A DNA stretch of 64,000 nucleotides from Macrophomina tecta (taxonomy: Eukaryota; Ascomycota; Dothideomycetes; Botryosphaeriales; Botryosphaeriaceae): NCBI GenBank assembly GCA_024180945.1, contig JAKSGN010000007.1, positions 2,108,001-2,172,000 on the forward strand, written 5' to 3'. The notes beneath the pieces were generated by a model, which did no database searches, was not told the origin of the DNA, and saw only the letters and a program-made list of their open reading frames with translations. This document shows positions 10,323 to 20,751 of this stretch, in pieces. Within the stretch, counting starts at the first letter, position 1, and every line of letters starts with the position of its first letter. The translations under genes and the position numbers were made by a program.

Positions 10323-13300
10323 TTAGTTATCTTGCAATTTAGTAGTGATGTCTTCGAGTCCAATTTGTTGAAGAAAGTATTGATGTTTCTGTTTGTTGAG
10401 AGGTTTAGTGAGTCCATCTGCAATTGTCTCTGCAGTGGGAGTCCAAGAGATTGAAATGTTGCCTTCTTGTACTTCCTGGCGTAGCCAGTGGCTGTGGATT
10501 TGAACATGACGAAGTTTTGTGATGAGCTTATAAGTTTCCTCGTCAAGTAGGCGAATTGTCTGAGTGTTGTCACACTGAATCTTTGTCTGATGTCCAGTAG
10601 AGAAATCGATTGCTTTGAAGAGGTTTTCCCACCAAATAGTTTCCTTGGCGGTGGCTGAGAGTGCGAGTAATTCGGCTTCAGTGCTGCTCGTAGTGACAGT
10701 GCGTTGCTTAGCTGCTTTCCAGTCGATAGGTCCTCCAAAGAGTCGAAAGAGAAAACCTTGAATGCTCTTTCTGGTGTCAATATCTGAAGCAAATGAGGCA
10801 TCGCTGGAGGCAATAAAGAGATCTTTGGTAGACTGAGTAAAGCCTGAGAAAGTAAGAGCGTAGTTTCGAGTACTTGCCAGATACTCGAGAACTCGTTGAG
10901 CCAGATGAAGGTGCTGAGCTGATGGGTTCTGCAAGTGTTCAGAGAGTCGTGATGCTGCGTGAGCGATATCAGGTCTAGTGTGGACTGCAGCGTAGTTGAT
11001 TGATCCGACTTTCTGTTGGTAGACGTAGATATCTTGCTCTGTAGCTTGTTCAGGATTCTGAGTGATAGGTTCGTCAGGTGGGAGAGGAACTGAGCGCTTC
11101 GAGTCTTCTTTGACATTGAATTTGGCAGTAAGTTTCGAGATGTATGAGTCTTGGCAAAGCCAGAGTTTGCGTTCGTTCCGGTTGCGGATAATCCTAATGG
11201 CTAGAAACCACTGAATTTCCCCGAGATATCTCATCTCGTAGATTTCGAAGAGCTTGCGCTGAAAGTCGTCGACATAGGCGGTGTGATCCTTATGATAGAT
11301 GATGACGATATCGTCTACAAAGAAGAATAGGATCATATGTTCGTTCGTGAAGAGGCAGGGAGCTTCTGGCACTTCAGTAAGGCCGAGATTTTGAAGTGTC
11401 GTTGACAAGTGCTTTTGCCAGAGAGCTGGCGACTGCTTAAGTCCATAGAGTGCTCGTAAGAGTAAGAGAACGAGTCCGTCCTTAATTTTCATGCCGGGTG
11501 GTGGTTTACAGTAGGTTTCTTCATCGATTGGCACGTGTGGATACGCATTGATGACATCGTATTGCCTTGATTCAAGATCGAAAGCGGCCATGATTGCCAT
11601 AAGTCCTCTGAAGATACGTGCAGCGAGTGTGGCAGCGTAGGTATCCTGAGCAGTCGATTGAAGGTCTCCTCGTACGCAGAGTCGCGCTTTGAACTTGATA
11701 AGATAGCCTTCTTCGTCGAACTTGTATTTGAATACCCAGGTGAGTGGAAGAATCTGTTTCTTCGCTGCGTGTGCCTGAGTAGCTAGAGCTTGTTTCCAGG
11801 TTCGGTTTTGCTCAAGTTTCTTGATTTCTTCGAGAAGTGCGTCCATAAATCTGTCTCCGAATGGGTGATTGAGGAGTTCCTCAAAATTCTTTGGTTCTGG
11901 TGGCAGATTATCTCGATGGAGTGTAGTTGTCGGCCTTGGAGTGTGAATTGCAGCTGAAAAGGCGTTGTAGAAGGTTGACTTTGGATATACTTGAGTTTGA
12001 GCAAGAGTTGCAGCGTATGCTTCCTTCCGTGGTTTTCGAGGCTTCTTAAAAGGATCATTGCTGTAATTTGGATTCTGGTTTCTTGAACTTCTTGAGCTTT
12101 TCTCAGGAATGATCGTTTCTTCAGTGATATCGGCTGCAATATCTGCTCCTCTTGGTGCTCTGTTGCCTGGAGCAGCTCCTGGTTGTGGTGGAGTATCATA
12201 CTGAGCTGGTAGCAGAGGTCCAAGTCGTTGCTCAGTTTGTTCTTGTGCTTGTTCTTGTTGCTCCATAGCTTCTTGTGGCACGAGAGCTTGTATTTGGGGT
12301 TCCACTGATTCTGAAGGTGTTGGTAATTGACGGGTAGACGAGTCTTTCTCAGCTTGAGATTGAATGGTTGCTTGAGCGTCGTTTGTTCCTTCGTAGTGGG
12401 ATGAGGATTCGGATTCTTCCTGAGGCATGAGACCGTAGATTGATGGTAGATTAGGAGTATTGAGGGTCTCAATTACTTCTTTTTCAAGAATTTTGCCGAT
12501 ATCAGTTTCGGTAGGGTCGTAGAAGCTCGTTTCGTCAAAGGTGACGTCTCTGGTCCTTATTACCTTATCCTGGCTTGGAATCCAGATGCGGAAGATGTTG
12601 GTTGAGTCGTATCCAACGAGATATCCAATAAAAGCTCGTTCAGCAAGCTTGTGCGTGCGTGGGAGGTCCTTGCGTAGAGAGTAGGCTTTGCATCCATAGG
12701 CCTTAAGGTGAGAGAGATTTGGTTTATTGCCAGTGACTCTCTCGAAAGGAGTGATCCAGCTGAGTTTCTTGAGTGGAGTCCTGTTGTGGATATAGGCGGC
12801 GGCTCTGATGGTTTCAGGCCAAAGTCGTTCTGGGAGGTTGGCTCCAATTCGCATGGCTCGTGCTTTGGTGAGAAGTACACCTCCTGAGCGTTCAGAGTGT
12901 CCGTTTTGCTCGGGTGTTGCTGGAGCTGAAGTTTCAAGTGTGATTCCATGGTCCATAAGATAAGAGAGAAAGGTATTTCCGAGTGTTGTTTCTCCATCAG
13001 TTCTGAAGAAGATAACTTTGCCATGGTAGCGTATCTTGATGATTTTGAGTCCGTAGATGGCCAGTTCAGCGGTGTCTGATTTGTGTCGATACGTGAATGG
13101 GAGGATGAAATTTGATGAAGAGCAGGCTAAATGGGCTGTCCATCTATCTCCGTTGTAAGCTGGCGTAAGTTGGAGAAGGTCGAACGTGACGCGCGAGAAG
13201 GGTTGTGACGGTTCTTCTTCCTTGTCTGGTAATCGCGAGATAAGACGGTGAGCCTTTGATAGAGCGCAGGTCTCACAGTGCTGAAGTGGTTGATCAGATG

Positions 13301-14876
13301 GAGTGATGCTGGTGCCTTTGGTGGATTCTTCGAGGTGTTGAAGAGTTTCCTGGCTAGCGTGGCCAAGGATTTGGTGCCAGTTGGTGATCTGTGCGGCTTT
13401 AGTTGCGAAAGCAGTTGGTTGTAATGCAATAAGTGAAGAGTGAGCTTGGAGAGTTGCTACGTTGCGCTCGAGATAAAAATGACCATTGTGTCGTTCAGTG
13501 AAGCAAAAGGTGTTGTTGTTTTTGCTGAGAGTGCCAGTCCTTGGATTCCAGTCAATTCCTGCTTCGAGAGCTTTGTCGAGTGATATAAGATTGGCCATGA
13601 AAGATGGGGACATTGCAACGTCTTGGAGAGTAATATGGCCCTTTCCAGATGGTGTCTTGACATTCACGGTAACTGTTCCGTAGGCCGTGATTGGTGCAGT
13701 GGTTTCTCCGCAGGTGAGGTATTCATCTGGTTCAGCAGCTCTGGTTTGTGTGAATCTGTCTTGCATAAAGCTGTTGCAGATGTGATGATCGGTTCCAGAG
13801 TCTAGAATCCAGGATGATTGGAGAGAGGTATTGGCTCTTCTTGTAGAGTGACTAATGACTGAGAATGAGGCGACTTCGATTGAAGGAGATTTGCTTTGAC
13901 TGTTGGCAGTAGTAGTGGATTGGAATCCAGGTTGTCTTTCTCTTTCTCGATTTAGTGCATAGTCAACTTTTGCTTTGATTTTTGGATCCTTGAGTCTTTC
14001 GTTGACACGTGTTTGAGCAGCCTTATTCGGTTTCCAGTGCTTTGGCCGTATATCCTCGTTCAAGTAGAAGCATTCCTTATACCAGTGATTGAGACCACAG
14101 ATACAAGGTGGCTTGTCGTTATTTTCCTGTTCCTTGCCCTTGAAAGTGGCTGGGAAGGCTGAGTGTTTCGAAGACTTAGAGGGTTTCTCGAGATTTTCGA
14201 TCCGTAGGTGTTGTCGATAGTCCTCAACAGCTTTGTGAAGAGATGGCTTGTCAGTCTGGCCTCGTAAGATATGCAGTTCCATCTGAGAGTAGGTGGAGTC
14301 GATGCCTCGAAGTGAGAGGAGGAAATCTCTAACTGGTCGGTCGTCTTTAACTTGAGGAATGTCTCGTTGTTTTGCCTTGGTGTAGACTTCTTCCCAGGAT
14401 TGAAGCCATCTCTCGATGTTCTGGTTGACTGGTCCTCGCTTGAGCTGGTTGTATTGCTGCTCAAGCTCTAGGTCGGTGGCTTCATTGGTTGGTGCAAGCT
14501 TGGCTTTGAGCGTCGTCAAGTAGGTCCAGGGATGATTGTCAGAATCGGTGTTGCTGATGTAGGGCAGTAGGTTTGTAGCAATTGAGTCCTGAATGTAGGT
14601 TGCAAGATCAGCAAGTGCCTTTTGTTGTTTCTCGTAGAGTGCATAGTCAGCGCGGTAGTTGCTCATCTCATAGTCGTAGGTGAGCTTCTTGTCAGCAGTA
14701 ACAGTGCCCTCGATGGTTGGTTTCGTGGGCTTTGGAGTGCCCTCGGGTTTGGTTGTTAGTGAAGGATCAACGAGGCCCCAGATGTCAGTGTTCTGAGCTC
14801 TTCCTTTCACTAAGAATAGCCAGTGATTCCAGTCCGAAGACTTGGTGAGAATGTGGGACTTAGTAGAGTCTCCCAT
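10323..14876 (-). CDS. Copia gag-pol polyprotein
   Basis: A single uninterrupted frame of 1517 residues. The N-terminal ~250 residues are gag-like (KSSDWNHWLFLVKGRAQN...). A zinc knuckle CICGLNHWYKEC lies near residues 257-270. The aspartic protease motif WILDSGTDHHIC is near 355. The integrase HHCC finger (NWHQILGHAS...CETCALSK) is near 500-535, with DDE residues in TFDLLQL, FFRTDGETTLGN and EQNGHSERSGG. Reverse transcriptase begins near 1040 (LTWVFKYKFDEEGYLIKFKARLC); its catalytic box reads FFFVDDIVII, i.e. FVDD rather than the common YVDD. RNase H shows SSDASFASDID and STEAELLALSATAKE. There is no stop or frameshift, so the protein may be functional although the copy lacks a 5' LTR promoter. 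Confidence 0.95.
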   Translation of the reverse strand: MGDSTKSHILTKSSDWNHWLFLVKGRAQNTDIWGLVDPSLTTKPEGTPKPTKPTIEGTVTADKKLTYDYEMSNYRADYALYEKQQKALADLATYIQDSIATNLLPYISNTDSDNHPWTYLTTLKAKLAPTNEATDLELEQQYNQLKRGPVNQNIERWLQSWEEVYTKAKQRDIPQVKDDRPVRDFLLSLRGIDSTYSQMELHILRGQTDKPSLHKAVEDYRQHLRIENLEKPSKSSKHSAFPATFKGKEQENNDKPPCICGLNHWYKECFYLNEDIRPKHWKPNKAAQTRVNERLKDPKIKAKVDYALNRERERQPGFQSTTTANSQSKSPSIEVASFSVISHSTRRANTSLQSSWILDSGTDHHICNSFMQDRFTQTRAAEPDEYLTCGETTAPITAYGTVTVNVKTPSGKGHITLQDVAMSPSFMANLISLDKALEAGIDWNPRTGTLSKNNNTFCFTERHNGHFYLERNVATLQAHSSLIALQPTAFATKAAQITNWHQILGHASQETLQHLEESTKGTSITPSDQPLQHCETCALSKAHRLISRLPDKEEEPSQPFSRVTFDLLQLTPAYNGDRWTAHLACSSSNFILPFTYRHKSDTAELAIYGLKIIKIRYHGKVIFFRTDGETTLGNTFLSYLMDHGITLETSAPATPEQNGHSERSGGVLLTKARAMRIGANLPERLWPETIRAAAYIHNRTPLKKLSWITPFERVTGNKPNLSHLKAYGCKAYSLRKDLPRTHKLAERAFIGYLVGYDSTNIFRIWIPSQDKVIRTRDVTFDETSFYDPTETDIGKILEKEVIETLNTPNLPSIYGLMPQEESESSSHYEGTNDAQATIQSQAEKDSSTRQLPTPSESVEPQIQALVPQEAMEQQEQAQEQTEQRLGPLLPAQYDTPPQPGAAPGNRAPRGADIAADITEETIIPEKSSRSSRNQNPNYSNDPFKKPRKPRKEAYAATLAQTQVYPKSTFYNAFSAAIHTPRPTTTLHRDNLPPEPKNFEELLNHPFGDRFMDALLEEIKKLEQNRTWKQALATQAHAAKKQILPLTWVFKYKFDEEGYLIKFKARLCVRGDLQSTAQDTYAATLAARIFRGLMAIMAAFDLESRQYDVINAYPHVPIDEETYCKPPPGMKIKDGLVLLLLRALYGLKQSPALWQKHLSTTLQNLGLTEVPEAPCLFTNEHMILFFFVDDIVIIYHKDHTAYVDDFQRKLFEIYEMRYLGEIQWFLAIRIIRNRNERKLWLCQDSYISKLTAKFNVKEDSKRSVPLPPDEPITQNPEQATEQDIYVYQQKVGSINYAAVHTRPDIAHAASRLSEHLQNPSAQHLHLAQRVLEYLASTRNYALTFSGFTQSTKDLFIASSDASFASDIDTRKSIQGFLFRLFGGPIDWKAAKQRTVTTSSTEAELLALSATAKETIWWENLFKAIDFSTGHQTKIQCDNTQTIRLLDEETYKLITKLRHVQIHSHWLRQEVQEGNISISWTPTAETIADGLTKPLNKQKHQYFLQQIGLEDITTKLQDN

Positions 14877-14919
14877 GTTGTCAGTGAGTAGTAATTGTCG
14901 AAGTCGTTGGTCCAGTTGG

Positions 14920-14944
14920 CAGACATCCCAATAATAAATAAATA
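14920..14944 (+). repeat. Left terminal inverted repeat of the hAT element
   Basis: Starts CAGACATCCCAATAATAAAT and matches the reverse complement of 17619-17643 with two mismatches over 25 bp. Confidence 0.85.
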
Positions 14945-15021
14945 CATAATATTGACATATTCTTATGTATTCATTGGCAGATCCTAATATTATTATCGAT
15001 TGCTAAGCTTATCAATAATTA

Positions 15022-17314
15022 TTAATATAAAACTGAAGCGCCATGCATGTCGTCGTTGCCGCCAGCAATATCCATGACCTTACCATCTACTGCCACGTAG
15101 ACTTTGCGGACCAAGTCATTCTTCACCCAGTTGCTCAGGCATTGAAGCTTCTCGATAGTATCAGGCGAGAGCCGTGCCCTGTCCCAAGAAATTGTCCGCC
15201 TTGCGCAAGAGAATACCCGTTCCGGATCGTCGGACATCGCCGGCACACTTAGTATGTCAATGGCCAATTGGTGTAAACGTGGATACTCAATCCTCTGTTC
15301 TTCTCGACACCACCATTCAAGCGGTGTTTTGGTCGTCATAGGTCTTGGCGGAGAATTGACGAATTTTTCGAATTCATCCTCATCTCCGGGTTCATCCAAG
15401 ACACTCATTGACTGCTTGATACGCTCGTACGGTGTTACTTCCCGTCGTTCGTCGTTCAGCCGAGCCGCGGACTCCGACGGGAGTGGCCGGTCCTTGTACT
15501 TCGCCCAATGCTGCCGTGCACCAGCAATAGCGGTCTGCCTCCATTCCTCTGCCCAGTGGCGGTCAAGGTACCTCCGGCGCTTTTCTGGATGGAGCAATAA
15601 TGCCGTGGCATATATTGGGTTTCTGTCACTCTCTTCATAATACTTCGAGAGAACCCACCAACCCATGTGAATGGAATGAACCATACGCGCGTTGCTGGCG
15701 TATTTGCCCTGCTTTAACATCAGTCCAGGTCTGGTAATCGATCGAGCCGTCCATGGCTTACCTTGGCATTCTCAAACTGCATGAAAAGAATATCCATATT
15801 CTCTAGCACCTGATCTATTGATGCCCACTCCATTTGCTGCTCCAAGGTCGCTTGGTAAAACGGCTGCAAGAACTCGTGAGTCATTTTGAGTACTTGCCAA
15901 TCATCATGTGTGAGGATGTCGTCTTCCAGCTCGTTGTGGTATTGGTTGAGGAATATTGACAATGGTCCCTCTTGGCTGATAGCCGCATCAAGCAACTTGA
16001 ACCATGAGTTCCAACGGGTGATATTGTCAATTCCAAGCGCCTTTTCTGCAATGTCATCCCATGCATCGTTGCGCACTGTGGAATTACGGATGAACACCGC
16101 AATGTTGTGGAGTTTACCCATTGGGCCGATGCTCCGCCAGCCGGCAGTGTCATGGCGTTTCTTGCGCCTGTCGTGACTCTTGTGACAAGTGTTCGACTGA
16201 ATTTGGTCGTGTAACGCGTCCGCAACTGTTACATCATTTACCTCGTGTTGCGCCTGCGCAATTGCGGCCTGCAGAGCGTCCTCACTAGTTGCAAAGAGAA
16301 AGGCTTGAAGGGACAAGTTAATGATGTGGCCGGCACACCGCGTTCGAGAGGACACTGGGTCAAGTGTAAGGCCGTACTCTTGCGACAGCTCAACAGCAAG
16401 TTGGCGGAGACAGGTGTCATTCTTTGCGTCATTGTCCCCAGTGAAGTAGCCGATTCGGGGCGCTAAGTGGTACTGTCGGATAATCGTCATCAAGTGAGGT
16501 GCCACAGCCGTGCCGGCGTGAGAGCGGCGGAGGTTTGGTAGCCCTAGCAATGCTTTCCGAGGTTTGTAGGCCTCGTCAACCCATTGGGCGTGAACAGCGA
16601 TATAGGCCTTCCGCTGAGGAGAAGACCATACGTCCATAGCAATGTGTACGAGGCTCCGGGCACGTTCTAGCCATTCCTTTACGGATTGTTGATGCGCATC
16701 GTAGGCCCTATCCAAGTCCGCCGCAACTGTGCTACCGGAATCAGTTAGGAACTCTTCAACGGCAGGGTTTATCGCGGCCAGAAGTGCCTGGTATTCCGGC
16801 CAGGTTACGAAGTTGAGCGGTAAATGTTTATGTGCGGATAGCAACATCTGTGCCTCTCGAAAGGCATCGACATTGATTACACTCCGTAGAGTGTTCATCT
16901 CATTCTCCTGACTTGCTGCAGCCGCTTGCCGGTTGTTCTTGCGAAGGCATTTTCGATGGCTAGTTGGCGCCTGTTTTGAGATTTTGAATCCTCTCGAACA
17001 AGTATGTGATGAGCCTTCTCGAGATGATAGCGGGCGTTGCCAGATATGTGGGTTGACCAGGATGGATTGCGACAACGCGTGCAGTAGTGAAGTAATTTCC
17101 CGCTCATAGTACGTGGCTCGTCGCCTTGAGCTTCTCGAAAGTGATCCCATGTTGATGTGGCTCTCAGTTTCCGTCTCTTGACCGTATGCTGAGCTGACGA
17201 TGCCTCGGGTTCTGACAGTGTGCTGGCAACTTGTGAGGCACTGTCAGAGGGTACCACGGAGGAAGAACTTGACGGGGCATTGGATTGGGGCAGTGAGGAT
17301 ATGTTGACGTCCAT
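15022..17314 (-). CDS. hAT transposase, possibly frameshifted
   Basis: The N-terminal segment (from ATG 17314) is Ser-rich, then has KRRKLRATSTWDHF and the BED zinc finger CTRCRNPSWSTHISGNARYHLEKAH. The main segment carries IHISM-type catalytic surroundings: LVHIAMDVWSSPQRKAYIAVH, GYFTGDNDAKNDTCLRQLA, RCAGHIINLSLQAFLF and NITRWNSWFKLLDAA. After a 53-bp intron (15709-15761), in phase, comes the hAT dimerisation domain (LEWWCREEQRIEYPRLHQLAIDIL and VPAMSDDPERVFSCARRTIS), ending at 15022. Between the first and second segments, near 16910-16960, the frame changes by one base (...AIENAFARTTGK versus RKNNRQAAAASQENEMN) and no normal intron fits there. So this copy is either frameshifted or uses an unusual splice; it may be inactive. 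Confidence 0.82.
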
Positions 17315-17618
17315 TGTCGTGTGTAGAGATATGTCGCTGATGTATTACGAACTGCGTACTTGCAACGTGACGGGTATGGCGAGGCAGCAGTTTCGGTTGC
17401 TAGGAGTTACAAACATTGGAGTTCACCTCCTATCTAGAGGCCTGATAAGCAGTAATATGCGTACAAGACTGCAATTTAATCTGAAACACTCTGGGGGAAT
17501 TGGCGCTGGAAAATAGTGGGCCTATATTATTAATAGTTAACAATATATATTTATTGGCAGCGTCTATATTATTATCCTTATGGAAAAGCTTAACAATAAA
17601 TATGCCCTTAATAATAAA

Positions 17619-17643
17619 TATATATTTATTACTGGGATGTCTG
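17619..17643 (-). repeat. Right terminal inverted repeat of the hAT element
   Basis: On the minus strand it starts CAGACATCCCAGTAATAAAT. It ends 32 bp inside the interrupted dioxygenase intron. Confidence 0.85.
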
Positions 17644-17675
17644 ATTCCTATACGAGGAGCGGCAGATAAACTTAC

Positions 17676-18150
17676 TAAGGACCATCAGTGACCTCAGGAG
17701 CAAGGATGCAAGAAGTGTTTGCGCCGAAGATGGCGTTCTCAGGGGTGTTGGCATCGTAGTTGTAGACACCGGTCATGTTGTGGTTGACGGCCTCGAACTT
17801 CTCAAGAGTGGCAAGATCGCGGCGGAACTTCTGGGGCCCTGCACTTGGTCAATCGCGCCCATACTTCAACACGAAAATTAGGTGAGCTTACTGTCCGCAA
17901 TTGCGCGCTTTTCACGAAGCTCACGGGCAACCTGAGCGCGGCGGGCGTGGTTGCGAGCGTTCAGGGCCTGGTGCTTAGCGCTGCTGTTGCAAGAATCAAG
18001 AGCACGCTTAGCAGCAGAGGCTCTGGCCTCACGAGCAGTGATCTGGCGCCTGACATGGTGATGATCATGGTGCTCTCCGGGATGAGCAGCGACAGAAGCA
18101 AATAGGCCGGCAGCGACAGCAGCGCGGGTGAGCTTCGCGATTTGAACCAT
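17676..18150 (-). pseudogene. 5' half of an extracellular intradiol dioxygenase, truncated by the hAT element
   Basis: Exon 1 (17892-18150) encodes a signal peptide (MVQIAKLTRAAVAAGLFASVAA) followed by HPGEHHDHHH and an Arg/Ala-rich propeptide-like stretch. A 53-bp intron leads to exon 2 (17676-17838), reading PQKFRRDLATLEKFEAVNHN and TPENAIFGANTSCILAPEVTDGPY. The latter is the start of the catalytic domain of secreted fungal intradiol (catechol-like) dioxygenases, which normally continue with YVTGE and the iron ligands. A donor GTAAGT follows at 17675, then only 32 bp of intron before the hAT terminus. No continuation exists on the far side of the transposon block. The iron-binding residues are missing, so the gene is dead at this locus. 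Confidence 0.88.
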
Positions 18151-20039
18151 GACGAACGAGGGCAGGAGTCCAAAGGAATTGGGAAATTCGTAGAGATTGG
18201 GAGTGTTGCTGAGCTACAATCAGGCCAAAGCAATGCTGCTAAATACTCGAGGCCTGTGAACGCCCATCTTCTGGTAGCCCTTAGGCGGCATGCGGCTGCG
18301 CAAAAGACTTCGTCAACAAGTGGCAGGGGTGCACGTGTACTCGATCGCATTCGTCCTTGGTGTGCTTCTGCCTTCCTACCAAAGCTTCTGCCAAGGTGTG
18401 GAAATGTGCCGAAATACATTGCTCGAGCGTTGCCGGTCCATGCATTCTTGCACGGTTCTTTGCAACTGCGCTTGCCTGTCACCCGCAAGTAGTGTTGAGA
18501 CAACCTGTCAGCGCTCAACTTTCAGCGCAAGAGACTGCAAATTCTGGCTCGATGATGGAATACCAACGGCTAAGCCTCGAATTAAGGAAGAAGCTCCATG
18601 CCTAGCATGAATTACGGTAGCCAAGTGAGATCGCCCTCCGTCCGGTCCAGATTGGCAAAATGCTTGGCACACATCGGTTTCTTGTGGAGCTTCCAATAGC
18701 ATCGGTTTGATTATGTCGGAGGCGTAATAGCGCCGTCGGTGAGTGCGTAAGCGGTTTCGTATTGCCTTGTTTGGCGGGGCGCTAAATGGCACGGACCGAT
18801 GGAAAGCAAGCAGGACGCGCGTGTTGTGGTGGCCCTGTGACAAAGGGCGGCGGGATATCTTGCTCCGAAGAGCCCCGAAGCGATTCAGCCTCTTGGAGCG
18901 AAACATGAATGCTGATTGGAGGGGCGGTGCGTACGGAGGAGGCCCGCGCGGACATATCGGACAAAGGTCCAACCCTAAAGAAAACTTAGAGGAGGTCGCC
19001 TGCACTCTAGCGACAATAGGCCTCGTAAATCAGTAGGACTTCATGCGTGCTCCTTTACAGCTCTCTCAATGTTTATGTCGTCAAAGCAAGACAGTGCTGA
19101 CTGTTGAGTAACCTTTTTGCTGGCCCTCGATGCAGCTCTTAGCCCCGGACTTCTTATCCCACCAACAATGGCGCGATATTCGAAGGCAAGCCTGGCCTGC
19201 TAAGTTAAACATTGATGCATGATACAGCCACGAGCTTGCCAATCTGTGCGAGACGACCGACATTTGCGAAAAAAAAAAAAAAAATCATTATAGGACCTTA
19301 TGACCTCCTCAACGACACGGTCGTGGTAAGCCAGCGCTGAGAAGCCCGCTCAGCATGGTTCTTCTCCTCGGACCCCGTGAACGAAAGAGGTTCCCTACAA
19401 TACCATAGAATCGTGACGAAATGCTAGGATTTGGAGTCTGCCGAAGCAGCAGTTGGGAATATTGACCAAGCTTTTGTCAAGCTTACTCGTTGTCTAGTTA
19501 TCAGAGTTGATGAACATTATATTTATACCTTCAGATATGTACTGGATAGGGTGCCTACGAGAAGGCGAGACGCCGAGGTTTTACACCAGACGGACTACAT
19601 AGGTTTTGCTTTTCGCCTTACTGGCTCTCGCATGCGCAGTCCGGACACGATTGCGAATTAAACGAGCTCGGCGCGCAAGATGCCCCTGACAGCACCGCCG
19701 CGCTTGCATACGGGATTGGATTGATGATACGGCCGTGAACGCAGGAACAGCGGTGAGGGCTTTCTTCGACGAAGCTTTGTAATTCCGCATGCGCGGTATT
19801 TCATCAAGACCGACTTTGGAATTTCAGTAATCAGAATGCAAGAGAAAAGGAAGAAATTCAGTTACGTAAGCCGATGTTTCTATTTCAGAGGCTAGCTTGA
19901 ATTCACCATCTCCAGGTGCGCCCTCTGGAGTCGAGCGCCGGCACTGCCGGACATTTCTGCAAATGTAGGAGCTTGGTATCTTCCCCGCATTTCGATGTTC
20001 TAGAAGCCCGAAAGTTGCCAATCACCGGCAAAGCACGCC

Positions 20040-20235
20040 CAGGCAATAAGTAGAGTAATACGTAAAGTAATGAGCAAAGTAGAAGTAATAAGCAAAGTAT
20101 CGAGTTGAGCCAATAGGTCGAGCCGGACTCGAGCTCACACGATAAGCCAACGCTGTTGGAGCGTAGTTGTGGCTGGTAGGTTTCCTTCCGGACCGCCGTA
20201 GTTTAGCTGCCGATCCCAAATATTTGGTACTCTTG
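20040..20235 (-). repeat. Possible tRNA-derived SINE-like element
   Basis: On the minus strand an A-box-like stretch (GGCAGCTAAACTACGG) is followed ~75 bp later by a degenerate B box (GAGCTCGAGTCC). A tail of short imperfect repeats of the type TTACTTTRC comes next (20040-20100). This head-plus-tail order is that of tRNA-derived SINEs. I could not fold a complete cloverleaf. Confidence 0.3.
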
Positions 20236-20630
20236 GCTACGACCAAACAAGATTTCTCCCTCCCCAGCCGCAGTATCTGTTATCGAAAAATCAATAACTT
20301 CTTCCTCATTTAATACTTGAAACATGGCGTCGTCAGCGTTTTTGCGTGATCCTGCTCTGGACAAATGGCGTGCTGCGCGAAAGCCTATTTAATCTTCACG
20401 TCGGTAACCTTGGATGGGATTTGAGTTGGATCGTGAGGGAAGAAGGCGGCGAAGCGCACTACTCGTGTTTCAAGAACAACGACTCGTGGAGCACGCGAGG
20501 TTAAACCTTAAGCGCGTGCTTCCAGATACCCAAGGGGTTGCCCTGTTGTCCGTCCGCGAACATCAATCAACCTCCGTCGACGGATCGAGCCGCCTCTCAA
20601 GTATGCTCTATTTAAGGCAAAACGCCTTGA

Positions 20631-20638
20631 CTATATAG
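20631..20638 (+). promoter_or_regulatory. TATA box of the sulfotransferase gene
   Basis: CTATATAG about 115 bp upstream of the ATG at 20752. Confidence 0.45.
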
Positions 20639-20751
20639 CTTTCCAGAGACCCGCAATTTCCGCTTCCAACCACAGTCGTTCGTTTCTCTTTTACCCTGTC
20701 GGTCGTTTGATTGAGCAAACTGCGTTGTGCAAAGGAGAGAAATCACACATC

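Larger units (their letters stand above)
10009..14919 (-). mobile_element. Ty1/copia LTR retrotransposon lacking its 5' LTR
   Basis: On the minus strand the element runs from a 43-bp leader fragment (14877-14919) through one intact gag-pol frame to a polypurine tract (GAAGGGGG, 10239-10246) and a 3' LTR. The order protease, integrase, reverse transcriptase, RNase H defines the copia superfamily. No 5' LTR or tRNA primer-binding site is present: the leader stops exactly at the terminal inverted repeat of the neighbouring hAT element. The intact frame implies a young insertion. The outer LTR boundary at 10009 is inferred from a terminal CA and could be off by some bases. Confidence 0.88.
14920..17643 (-). 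mobile_element. hAT-superfamily DNA transposon
   Basis: Bounded by ~25-bp terminal inverted repeats beginning CAGACATCCC and encloses a BED-finger/hAT transposase. The termini are AT-rich (TAATAAATA motifs). A hAT insertion should be flanked by an 8-bp duplication, but the flanks differ: CCAGTTGG on the left and ATTCCTAT on the right. The left flank is the copia leader and the right flank is the intron of a dioxygenase gene, so the present junctions are not a simple insertion. Confidence 0.9.
18151..20751. other. Intergenic region with SINE-like repeat
   Basis: About 2.6 kb without a convincing gene. It contains a poly-A run at 19269-19284, and a tRNA-like segment with an imperfect repeat tail at 20040-20235 listed separately. 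Open frames at 18.3-19.0 kb have no recognisable domain. Confidence 0.5.

Noticed and set aside
18508..19005. 165-codon minus-strand open frame
   Set aside because: Composition resembles random translation and there is no homologous family or exon partner.
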